Part shown: piece after piece, positions 1-5,224 of the stretch | Layout: every line of letters starts with the position of its first letter | Numbering within the stretch: the stretch's first letter is position 1 | Assembly (NCBI GenBank): GCA_905480305.1 | Contig: CAJQPV010000011.1 | Location: forward strand, 1 to 5,224 | DNA from: an uncultured Gammaproteobacteria bacterium | Lineage (GTDB): Bacteria; Pseudomonadota; Gammaproteobacteria; UBA9214 | Length of the DNA: 5,224 nt | Reading direction: 5' to 3' | Translations under genes and position numbers: made by a program | The notes under the pieces: model-generated | Databases searched by the model: none | Seen by the model: only the letters and a program-made list of their open reading frames with translations | Told to the model about the DNA's origin: nothing

Positions 1-21
1 GAGATGATATTGCCATGTTCA

Positions 22-118
22 GAGCTACCCAGATAATCCAAGACAAGGCACAGTCCGCAGGGAATGGCCATGTCCTTTTCAAGGGCTGTAACGCCGTATT
101 GGATTATCTGGGTAGCTC
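22..118. repeat. Perfect 20-bp inverted repeat (22-41 / 99-118)
   Basis: Bases 22-41 are exactly complementary to 99-118, with a 57-base spacer. Pairing stops at A21/C119 and G42/A98. The spacer contains the left arm (56-85) of the next inverted repeat, whose right arm lies outside, so the two pairs cross instead of nesting. Confidence 0.9.
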
Positions 119-188
119 CCTGCGGGCGAGCCGGGAAGCGCTCGCCCGCGGTGTTGCACCTCTTGGAAAGGACGGGCCATTCCCTGCG
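56..188. repeat. ~29-bp inverted repeat with one bulge (56-85 / 160-188)
   Basis: Bases 56-85 pair with 160-188. The only irregularities are a bulged A70 and three T-G oppositions (T71-G174, T79-G166, G84-T161), all of which would be G-U pairs in plus-strand RNA. The right arm is itself flanked by a short complementary pair (156-162 with 188-194). It encloses bases 99-118, so it crosses the 20-bp repeat. Confidence 0.85.
120..151 (+). repeat. GC-rich hairpin (122-130 / 141-149)
   Basis: GCGGGCGAG at 122-130 is fully complementary to 141-149 across a 10-base loop, and can extend by T121-G150 and C120-G151. No T-tract follows, so it is not a conventional intrinsic terminator. The end of the left arm, the loop and their neighbours (128-140) also match 231-243 in inverted orientation with one mismatch (C131 against A240), which offers a competing pairing. 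Confidence 0.75.
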
Positions 189-201
189 AGGTGCGCCTCG
201 C
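186..201 (+). repeat. Short hairpin GCGAGG / CCTCGC
   Basis: Bases 186-191 and 196-201 form a 6-bp stem with a 4-base loop. It overlaps the end of the 160-188 arm, so the two pairings would exclude each other at their edges. Confidence 0.5.
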
Positions 202-266
202 CTAAAGCGCCTACTGTTGGTGCGGTCAAACGCTTCCCGACTCGCTGAACGTGGCAATATCATCTC

Positions 267-273
267 GAAGGAG
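267..273 (+). promoter_or_regulatory. Ribosome binding site of the NuoB-like gene
   Basis: GAAGGAG sits 7 bases before ATG 281 and decides the start: the in-frame GTG at 251 lies inside the outer inverted repeat and has no such site. The site begins directly after the right outer repeat (245-266), so folding of that repeat in the mRNA could affect ribosome access. Confidence 0.8.
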
Positions 274-280
274 TACTATC

Positions 281-913
281 ATGATTAAAACCCTGGGTAC
301 AGAAGACACGCTTGAAAATGCCGGCTTGACGGACGAGGAACAACAACTGTTCAGCAATGCCCGTCCCAGGGCCTACGAGCCCTACCCGATCAAGGCGGTG
401 GAGGATTTCGCCAACTGGGCACGCGCAAATTCATTATGGATTCTGGCGTTTGGTACCGGCTGCGGAGCCATCGAATTGCGCCCCTTGATGACCGCGCGTT
501 TCGATGCCAACCGCTTTGGCGTTGCCGGCCGCCCGACACCACGGCAATCTTCAGTGTTCATCATCGGCGGTTATGCCTCGGTGAAAACACTGAAGCGCAT
601 TATCCGCAGTTATGAGCAGATGCAGGGACCCAAGTTCGTCATTGCCCTTGGCATCTGTCCGATTAACGGCGGCATGTATTTTGACAGCTACAACACCGTC
701 AACCGCTTCGATCAGTATATTCCAGTGGACCTGTACATCACCGGCTGCATGCCGCGCCCCGAAGTGCTGGTGGCGGGTATCATGGAACTGCAGAACAAGA
801 TCAAGGCAGGCCGCTGCGACGGCGCCAATCGCTACGTGGAAAACTTTGACTGGTACAAGGCTAACCAGAAGAAGGTCATCAAGAACTGGGACATGCCTGA
901 TTACAACTGGTAA
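281..913 (+). CDS. nuoB-like: NuoB-like (complex I / group 4 hydrogenase small subunit family) protein with an altered N2 cluster site
   Basis: A 210-residue soluble protein of the NuoB / hydrogenase small-subunit family. In complex I this subunit carries the terminal 4Fe-4S cluster N2, next to the quinone site formed with NuoD. The family pattern is clear: FGTGCGAIE (residues 57-65), ARFDANRFG (72-80), PRQSSVFIIGG (87-97), GPKFVIALGICPINGG (116-131) and PVDLYITGCMPRPE (148-161). Cys61, Cys126 and Cys156 match three of the four N2 ligands in spacing. The fourth is missing: complex I has tandem Cys-Cys followed by Ala-Ile-Glu, whereas here it is Cys61-Gly62. It also lacks the Cys-x-x-Cys of hydrogenase small subunits. 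The codon is GGA, two changes from a Cys codon, so a single sequencing error is unlikely. The C-terminus is rich in Trp, Lys and Asn. ATG 281 is chosen for its ribosome binding site. An 8-base gap leads to the NuoC-like gene. The family is certain; the cluster type is inference. Confidence 0.9.
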   Translation: MIKTLGTEDTLENAGLTDEEQQLFSNARPRAYEPYPIKAVEDFANWARANSLWILAFGTGCGAIELRPLMTARFDANRFGVAGRPTPRQSSVFIIGGYASVKTLKRIIRSYEQMQGPKFVIALGICPINGGMYFDSYNTVNRFDQYIPVDLYITGCMPRPEVLVAGIMELQNKIKAGRCDGANRYVENFDWYKANQKKVIKNWDMPDYNW

Positions 914-921
914 CCACAGCC

Positions 922-1464
922 ATGAATGAACTACTGGAAAGACTGCAACGCCACTTTGATGTCAACAACATCAACGTGCTCAAGCCGGGAATGACGACGC
1001 TGAAGATCGGCAAGGATAGTGCCGAAATTCTGATTCGTGAACTGCGTGACCGTGAAGGCTACACCCACCTCAACTTTATCACCTGCATCGACTACATAGA
1101 GGATGGCATCTTCACGCTGGTGTACATGCTGCACAACTATGACAGCAAACATACACTGGGGGTGCATGTCGACATTGACCGCGAGGGTGAGGAGATGACC
1201 TCCATCCACACGCTGTGGGCGCAGGCCTGGACCTACCAGCGCGAGCTGCGCGAGATGTACGGTATCAACTTTCCGGGCAGCCCGCGCCTGGACGAGGACT
1301 TCTGCCTCGAGGGCTGGGACCAGATCCCGCCAATGCGCCGCGAATTCGATACCAGGGCATTCAGCGAGGAGCGTTTCGGTCACCGCGAGGGCCGCCACAG
1401 CGAAGTCCCGCGTGTCCATATGAAGATGGAACTCTACCCGAAGCGCGGCGGTGACGAGGAATGA
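922..1464 (+). CDS. nuoC-like: NuoC-like (complex I 30 kDa subunit family) protein
   Basis: A 180-residue soluble protein of the complex I 30-kDa (NuoC) family, a scaffold subunit that packs on the NuoD and NuoI relatives and carries no cofactor. The fold-typical beginning (residues 1-60, ending THLNFITCIDY) is followed by the family signature around WTYQRELREMYGINFPGSP (103-121), matching the canonical Trp...Arg-Glu...Asp-Met-Phe-Gly-Ile...Phe-x-Gly-x-Pro pattern. The conserved Asp is Glu111 and the His of the usual Gly-His-Pro is Ser120. The C-terminal PPMRREFD (136-143) corresponds to the Arg-rich end of the domain. It is free-standing, not fused to NuoD as in some enterobacteria. No strong ribosome binding site precedes ATG 922, so translation is probably coupled to the gene 8 bases upstream. 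Its stop overlaps the next start in ATGA at 1461. Confidence 0.9.
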   Translation: MNELLERLQRHFDVNNINVLKPGMTTLKIGKDSAEILIRELRDREGYTHLNFITCIDYIEDGIFTLVYMLHNYDSKHTLGVHVDIDREGEEMTSIHTLWAQAWTYQRELREMYGINFPGSPRLDEDFCLEGWDQIPPMRREFDTRAFSEERFGHREGRHSEVPRVHMKMELYPKRGGDEE

Positions 1465-2630
1465 CGCTCTCAACCGGACACTCCGCCGCACTGGATTTTG
1501 CGCAACCGGAACCGCCTGACCTGTCCTCGGGCAAGTACGTCAAGCTGTGGCAGGGACCGCAGCACCCGGGTATTACCGGCAACATGTCGCTGGAGCTGGT
1601 GCTGGACGGTGACACCATCGTGTCGTGCAAGACCCACGTCGGCTATCTGCACCGCGGCTTCGAGAAACTCATGGAACGCCGCACCTTCATCCAGAATTTC
1701 ACCGTCGTGTGTCGCATCGCGGTACCCGAACCGACCTTCAACGAATACCTGTACTCACACGCTGTCGAGGAAATCAGCGGCATCGAGGTGCCGGAGCGCG
1801 CTATCTGGTTGCGCACCATGAACCTGGAAATGATGCGGCTGGCCAGTTTTCTGATGTGGATCGGCGGCCAGAGCGGTGCCTTTGGCCAGTACACCGTGCC
1901 CAACTGGACGCTTGCCTACCGCGACTATGTGCTGGACCTGTTCGAGGAAATGACCGGCGCCCGCATCTATCATATGTATATCGTCCCCGGCGGCGTGCGC
2001 GCCGGCCTGCCGGACGGCTTCGAGGAACGCGCCCGCAAAATCATGAAGGGCGCGGAAAAACTGCTCGACCAGATCGAGCGGGTGATGTTCAACAATGTCG
2101 TGTTCAAGGCACGTTCGAAAGGTCTCGGTATTATCACGCCGGACATGGTCGACCCCTACGGCATTGTCGGCCCCAACGCGCGCGCCTGCGGCCTGGCGCG
2201 CGATATACGCAAGGATGAACCCTACCTTGCCTATGACCGCCTCGATTTCGAAACCATCAGCGGCAATGAACCCGATGCCTACGGCCGCGCTTACCTGCGC
2301 CTGCAGGAGACGCGCCAGAGCATCAACCTGATTCGCCAGTGCCTCGACCACGCCCCGACTGACGGTCCATTCCAGGCCGACATGCCGAATGTACTGCACT
2401 GGAAAGTGCCGGCCGGCGAAACCTATGTCAAGGCCGAGTGTACCCGCGGTGAATACGGTTATTACATGGTCACTGACGGTAGCGAATTCGTGCGCCGTGT
2501 ACACGTACGCGGCCCAAGCTATACCCACGCCATTGCAGTGATGGAGCGTCTTGCCGTCGGCACCAACATCGCCGACATCGCCGGCCTGATGGTTTCGCTG
2601 CATACCTATCCACCCGAGATTGAGAGATAA
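1461..2630 (+). CDS. nuoD-like: NuoD-like (complex I 49 kDa / hydrogenase large subunit family) protein lacking quinone-site and NiFe-site residues
   Basis: A 389-residue protein of the NuoD / hydrogenase large-subunit family, close to the usual NuoD length. Visible blocks are LWQGPQHPG (29-37), THVGYLHRGFEKL (58-70), GIEVPERA (107-114), PGGVRAGLPDGF (176-187), YDRLDFE (258-264) and VRGPSYTH (349-356), all with direct NuoD counterparts. It is not a hydrogenase: neither the N-terminal nor the C-terminal Cys-x-x-Cys pair for NiFe is present, and the end reads SLHTYPPEIER. It also differs from quinone-reducing NuoD. In the HPxxHG motif the second His, which contacts quinone, is Thr39. By alignment to the following NEYLY...GIEVPERA block, the quinone-binding Tyr is Val88 and the neighbouring Asp is Ala87. 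Arg85, equivalent to the conserved Arg near cluster N2, is kept. The start overlaps the nuoC-like stop (ATGA), preceded by GACGAGGA. Family assignment is firm; the changed acceptor is inferred from these substitutions. Confidence 0.9.
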   Translation: MTLSTGHSAALDFAQPEPPDLSSGKYVKLWQGPQHPGITGNMSLELVLDGDTIVSCKTHVGYLHRGFEKLMERRTFIQNFTVVCRIAVPEPTFNEYLYSHAVEEISGIEVPERAIWLRTMNLEMMRLASFLMWIGGQSGAFGQYTVPNWTLAYRDYVLDLFEEMTGARIYHMYIVPGGVRAGLPDGFEERARKIMKGAEKLLDQIERVMFNNVVFKARSKGLGIITPDMVDPYGIVGPNARACGLARDIRKDEPYLAYDRLDFETISGNEPDAYGRAYLRLQETRQSINLIRQCLDHAPTDGPFQADMPNVLHWKVPAGETYVKAECTRGEYGYYMVTDGSEFVRRVHVRGPSYTHAIAVMERLAVGTNIADIAGLMVSLHTYPPEIER

Positions 2631-2634
2631 GGGA
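2629..2634 (+). promoter_or_regulatory. Ribosome binding site of the ferredoxin-flavoprotein fusion
   Basis: AAGGGA overlaps the stop codon of the NuoD-like gene and lies 10 bases before ATG 2645. It supports this start for the fusion gene. Confidence 0.6.
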
Positions 2635-2644
2635 CAACGCTGTC

Positions 2645-4465
2645 ATGAACCTGAGAGACCTGCTGTCGCCCTTTTTCGTCTGGCAACGCGCCTTCGAGAA
2701 ACCCTACACCAGCATACGCCCGACCATCGATCGCCCGGGTGCGCCTGCCTATCGCGGCTTTCACATCAATGTATCCGAAGAATGTGTGGGTTGCGGCAGT
2801 TGCCATAGCATCTGCCAAAATCACGCCATCGACATGGTGCCGGTCGCGGAGTTTGAAGGCCGCACCGGTGATAGCGGACTGCGCCCGCGCTTTGACTATG
2901 GCCGCTGCTGCTGGTGCGGCCTGTGCGTGGATATCTGTACCGCCGCTTCACTGCGCATGAGCAACGAATACGCCTGGATCAGCGAAGACCCGGACGAGTT
3001 TCACTTCACCGCGGGCATTGACGACAAGCCCTGGCAAAATAACGAACATGGCTACCGCCGTGCGGAAGGCTATCATCTCTACCCGCCGAAGCGCATCGAG
3101 ATGGAGATGCTGTCACCGGACGTGAGCGTGCAATCGTTCGAGGAAGTGGCCCGGGGTTACAGCGAAGCACAGGCAAAACTGGAAGCGGATCGCTGCGTGG
3201 AGTGTGGCATTTGTGTCGCCACCTGCCCGGCACACATGGATGTGCCTGATTACATTCACAGCATCCGCGACGGTGACTACGAAAAAGGCCTGCAGCTGAT
3301 GTACCGCACCAACCCGTTCCCGGCGACCTGTGGCCGCATCTGTACACGCCGCTGCGAATCCGTGTGCCCGGTCGGCATACTCGGCGAACCGGTTGCGATC
3401 CGCTGGCTGAAACGTTTCATTGTCGACCAGGTGGATGCGCAGGACTACCAGCGTATTCTCAACGACCAGATCATCGAAAGCGGCCACCGCGTCGCCATCA
3501 TCGGTGCCGGTCCCGGCGGTCTCAGTGCCGCCTATTATCTGCGCAAAAAAGGACATGCGGTGACTGTCTTCGAAGCCGGTGAAACCGCCGGCGGTATGCT
3601 GCGTTACGGCGTTCCAAGCTACCGTCTGCCGGATGCTGATCTCGACAAGGACATTGCTTACATCGTCTCGCTGGGCGTCGACATCCGCTACAACACGCGT
3701 ATCGGCAAAGATATCGAGTTCGAGCAACTGCTGCAGGATTACGATGCCGTGTTCCTGTCCACAGGTCTGTCGGTGCCCTCCAATATGCGTATCCAGGGGG
3801 AAGATCATGCGCGCGTGCTGTCCGGTCTGCAGGTACTCGCCGATGTCGCCAGCGGGCGTGACCCGGGCATCGGTCGCCAGGTCGCCGTGATCGGTGGCGG
3901 CAACGTCGCCATGGACGCCGCACGCGTATCGCGTCGTCTCGGTGCCGATGTCACCATTCTCTACCGCCGCCGCATTGCCGACATGCCGGCCGATGCGGAA
4001 GAAATTCACGAGTCACAGGAAGAAGGCTGCAACATCGTGCCGCAGGCCATCCCGGTCGAGATCACTACTGCGGACAACCCGCAACAGGTCAGCATCAAGT
4101 GGGGTGAAGCCGAAATGGTACAGGACCCGAAAGGCGGACGTCCGCGTCCGGTGTTGCAGGAAGACCGCATGCACACCGACACCTACGACTGCATCATCTC
4201 GGCCATCGGCCAGGGCAGCGACCTCGACTTCCTGTCAAAAGAGAATCAGCAGCAATTGGCCATTGAATGGGGTAAATTCACACCGGGCGAATACCAGCAG
4301 TCAGCACTGCAGAAGGTGTTCGTCGGCGGCGATGTTGCCAACCGTACCGCCGATGCCATCAGCGCGATTGAAGACGGCCACCATGCCGCACGCGGTATTG
4401 AGCGGCTGCTGAATCCTGATGAGTTTACAACTACGCAAACAGATAACACGGGTGAGCTAACATGA
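2645..4465 (+). CDS. NuoI-type ferredoxin fused to a GltD-like FAD/NAD(P)H iron-sulfur oxidoreductase
   Basis: A 606-residue, apparently soluble, multi-cofactor protein. Residues 1-110 resemble NuoI: KPYTSIRP...AYRGFHI (19-41) precedes two 4Fe-4S motifs, Cys47-50-53-57 and Cys88-91-94-98. After a linker, residues ~170-270 form the iron-sulfur domain of glutamate synthase small-subunit relatives, with Cys184-187-190-194 and Cys229-233-237-241 around NPFPATCGRIC (223-233). Then come the FAD motif GAGPGG (287-292, with Glu310), the NAD(P) motif IGGGNVAMDAAR (416-427) and a second FAD motif VGGD (560-563). Arg441-443 after the second dinucleotide fold suggest NADPH over NADH. The protein could carry electrons between NADPH and the NuoB/C/D module through four clusters, replacing NuoE, F and G. 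The first GltD-type motif has ferredoxin spacing (C-x2-C-x2-C-x3-C), not the usual longer GltD one. No frame break is visible at the fusion. Domain calls are firm; electron direction is not shown. Confidence 0.92.
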   Translation: MNLRDLLSPFFVWQRAFEKPYTSIRPTIDRPGAPAYRGFHINVSEECVGCGSCHSICQNHAIDMVPVAEFEGRTGDSGLRPRFDYGRCCWCGLCVDICTAASLRMSNEYAWISEDPDEFHFTAGIDDKPWQNNEHGYRRAEGYHLYPPKRIEMEMLSPDVSVQSFEEVARGYSEAQAKLEADRCVECGICVATCPAHMDVPDYIHSIRDGDYEKGLQLMYRTNPFPATCGRICTRRCESVCPVGILGEPVAIRWLKRFIVDQVDAQDYQRILNDQIIESGHRVAIIGAGPGGLSAAYYLRKKGHAVTVFEAGETAGGMLRYGVPSYRLPDADLDKDIAYIVSLGVDIRYNTRIGKDIEFEQLLQDYDAVFLSTGLSVPSNMRIQGEDHARVLSGLQVLADVASGRDPGIGRQVAVIGGGNVAMDAARVSRRLGADVTILYRRRIADMPADAEEIHESQEEGCNIVPQAIPVEITTADNPQQVSIKWGEAEMVQDPKGGRPRPVLQEDRMHTDTYDCIISAIGQGSDLDFLSKENQQQLAIEWGKFTPGEYQQSALQKVFVGGDVANRTADAISAIEDGHHAARGIERLLNPDEFTTTQTDNTGELT

Positions 4466-4908
4466 ATACCGTTGACGAAATACTGGACTATGCCATTGAC
4501 CAGGAGCAGCAGGCAGCCGACTTCTATGAGAACCTCGCCGGACGCGTTGAAAAAGGCGGCATGAAAGAAATATTACTGGAATTCTCTGCCGAGGAACAGC
4601 GTCACAAGCAACGCTTGCTGGCCGTGAAGAACGGCGAGCACGAATTGACCCCGGAACAGGAAGTACTGGATCTGAAGATCTCCGACTACCTTGTCGATGT
4701 TGATGCCACTGATGATATCTCCTATCAGGATGCCCTGATCGTTGCGATGAAACGTGAACGCGCCGCTTATGAGCTCTACAGTGACATGGCCGCAAAACTT
4801 CCGGAAAGCCATCTCAGGGAGGTCATTCTCGGACTCGCCAAGGAAGAAGCCAAGCACAAACTGTTCTTCGAGTCAGAATACGACGAACGCGTATTGAGTG
4901 ATAACTGA
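4462..4908 (+). CDS. Ferritin-like (rubrerythrin-type) diiron protein, without a rubredoxin domain
   Basis: A 148-residue, highly charged, helical protein with two repeats of the ferritin-like diiron pattern. The first half has Glu15 followed by Tyr22 (DQEQQAADFYE) and then Glu45-x-x-His48 (EEQRH). The second half has Glu99 (KRERAAYELY) and Glu129-x-x-His132 (KEEAKH). These supply a complete set of likely iron ligands in a four-helix bundle. There is no Cys at all, so the C-terminal rubredoxin domain of classical rubrerythrin is absent and electrons would have to come from a partner. Family members act as peroxidases, oxidases or iron handlers. Its start overlaps the fusion-gene stop in ATGA, with GGGTGAG just upstream, so its synthesis is tied to that flavoprotein. 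Protection of low-potential clusters from oxygen or peroxide, or an NADPH-driven peroxidase with the flavoprotein, are both possible; neither is shown. Confidence 0.85.
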   Translation: MNTVDEILDYAIDQEQQAADFYENLAGRVEKGGMKEILLEFSAEEQRHKQRLLAVKNGEHELTPEQEVLDLKISDYLVDVDATDDISYQDALIVAMKRERAAYELYSDMAAKLPESHLREVILGLAKEEAKHKLFFESEYDERVLSDN

Positions 4909-5224
4909 CAGAGCTGCAGGCTGAATGAATTCGAGTTGCGGTGTTTATCTCGACCCGCCATCCAGATGCAGTCCCAAGGGGAGTGATCGCCAATAGCCCG
5001 TATCAGTAAATAGATTGATATGGAGTCAGCCCCTGCGTCCGGGTTTGGGGCAACTACGGACATAGGCGAGACACCCGACCATGCACATGAGGTTGGTCCG
5101 GTACTACCCAGTTCGGCCCCTGTTTCACCGACCTGCCGGGAAAGGGCCAATCGTTCCTGCGGTAGCCCCGCTAGCGGTTAATGTCAGTTCGCCCTGTAAA
5201 TAAACGTTTCCGTTAGCAGCAGTG
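4909..5224. other. Tail of 316 bases with no recognisable gene
   Basis: After the last stop codon I find no tRNA, no CRISPR repeats and no hairpin followed by a T-tract. A weak stem (4931-4935/4949-4953) and a perfect 10-bp palindrome CCGCTAGCGG (5168-5177) are the only small structures noted. A 53-codon plus-strand frame (5020-5181, MESAPASGFG...) and an antisense frame running 5150 to 4776 cross here. The plus-strand frame has no ribosome binding site and neither frame has a recognised motif. The stretch could be plain intergenic DNA or the edge of a degraded element; the sequence does not decide. The operon's terminator, if it lies here, is not of the simple intrinsic type. Confidence 0.6.
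5168..5177. repeat. Perfect 10-bp palindrome
   Basis: CCGCTAGCGG is exactly self-complementary. It could be a protein-binding site or chance; nothing around it (no T-tract, no nearby gene start) tells which. Confidence 0.35.

Larger units (their letters stand above)
1..266. repeat. Compact element of nested and crossed inverted repeats with 22-bp outer repeats
   Basis: Bases 1-22 and 245-266 are inverted copies with 21 of 22 matches; the single mismatch (T16 against G251) would be a G-U pair in plus-strand RNA. Between them lie a perfect 20-bp pair (22-41/99-118), a ~29-bp pair (56-85/160-188), a 9-bp hairpin (122-130/141-149) and a 13-base pair with one mismatch (128-140/231-243). I see no convincing protein: the short open frames across it share no recognisable motif and run through the repeats. 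The element ends one base before the ribosome binding site of the NuoB-like gene, so it forms or interrupts the 5' leader of the operon. It could be a small non-autonomous transposable element (MITE-like), an invertible segment, or a structured leader RNA. The left edge coincides with the window edge, so its true left end and any target duplication cannot be seen. Confidence 0.75.

Noticed and set aside
122..149. Intrinsic terminator at the GC-rich hairpin
   Set aside because: No T-tract follows the stem, and the hairpin is one of several competing pairings in the element.
15..248. Short plus-strand protein-coding frames inside the repeat element
   Set aside because: They run through inverted repeats, have no ribosome binding site I can see and no recognisable motif.
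1..266. CRISPR array or tRNA gene
   Set aside because: Repeats are inverted and of differing length, not direct and evenly spaced; no cloverleaf with a T-loop was found.
251..280. Upstream GTG start for the NuoB-like gene
   Set aside because: It would translate the outer inverted repeat and has no ribosome binding site; ATG 281 has GAAGGAG seven bases before it.
1755..2603. Long antisense frame opposite the NuoD-like gene, and a similar one at 3113-4009
   Set aside because: Both are shadows in GC-rich coding DNA opposite genes with clear family motifs; their products look low-complexity and unrelated to any family I know.
1461..2630. NiFe hydrogenase large subunit
   Set aside because: The family is shared, but both Cys-x-x-Cys pairs that hold the NiFe centre are absent, at the N-terminus and at the C-terminus.
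5020..5181. 53-residue protein MESAPASGFG...
   Set aside because: No ribosome binding site and no recognisable motif; too weak to list as a gene.
5180..5224. Promoter near the right edge (TAAATA around 5197)
   Set aside because: The -10-like string has no convincing partner at -35 and no gene start is visible before the window ends.

Overview
The window holds one compact, plus-strand gene cluster (281-4908) between a highly structured non-coding element (1-266) and a 316-base tail with no recognisable gene (4909-5224). The base composition, Shine-Dalgarno use and ATGA overlaps fit a moderately GC-rich proteobacterium. I would guess a gammaproteobacterium, but nothing here proves the taxon.

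Layout. (1) Positions 1-266 are packed with inverted repeats. The outer 22-bp pair bounds the segment and ends one base before the ribosome binding site of the first gene. Inside are a perfect 20-bp pair and a ~29-bp pair that cross each other, plus a 9-bp hairpin. (2) Then come relatives of three subunits of the respiratory complex I / group 4 hydrogenase superfamily: NuoB-like (281-913), NuoC-like (922-1464) and NuoD-like (1461-2630). (3) Next is a 606-residue fusion (2645-4465) of a NuoI-type two-cluster ferredoxin with a GltD-type iron-sulfur flavoprotein that should bind FAD and NAD(P)H. (4) Last is a 148-residue ferritin-like diiron protein (4462-4908). Gene gaps are 8, -4, 14 and -4 bases, so this is almost certainly one operon.

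How the genes may work together. The B, C and D subunits plus the NuoI part would form the peripheral connecting arm of a complex I-like enzyme. The usual NADH input module (NuoE, F, G) is absent from the window. The GltD-like half of the fusion could replace it, passing electrons between NADPH and the NuoI-type clusters. The other end of the chain is altered. The NuoB-like protein has Cys-Gly where complex I has the tandem Cys-Cys that ligates cluster N2. The NuoD-like protein has Thr and Val at the positions of the His and Tyr that hold the quinone headgroup. It also lacks both Cys pairs that bind NiFe in hydrogenases. So it looks like neither a standard quinone reductase nor a hydrogenase, and its electron acceptor or donor is open. 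No membrane subunit (NuoH, L, M, N type) is encoded here; these would have to lie upstream of position 1 or elsewhere.

The most notable points are this atypical complex I-like module with a fused NADPH input, its coupling to a diiron protein, and the crossed inverted-repeat element in the leader.
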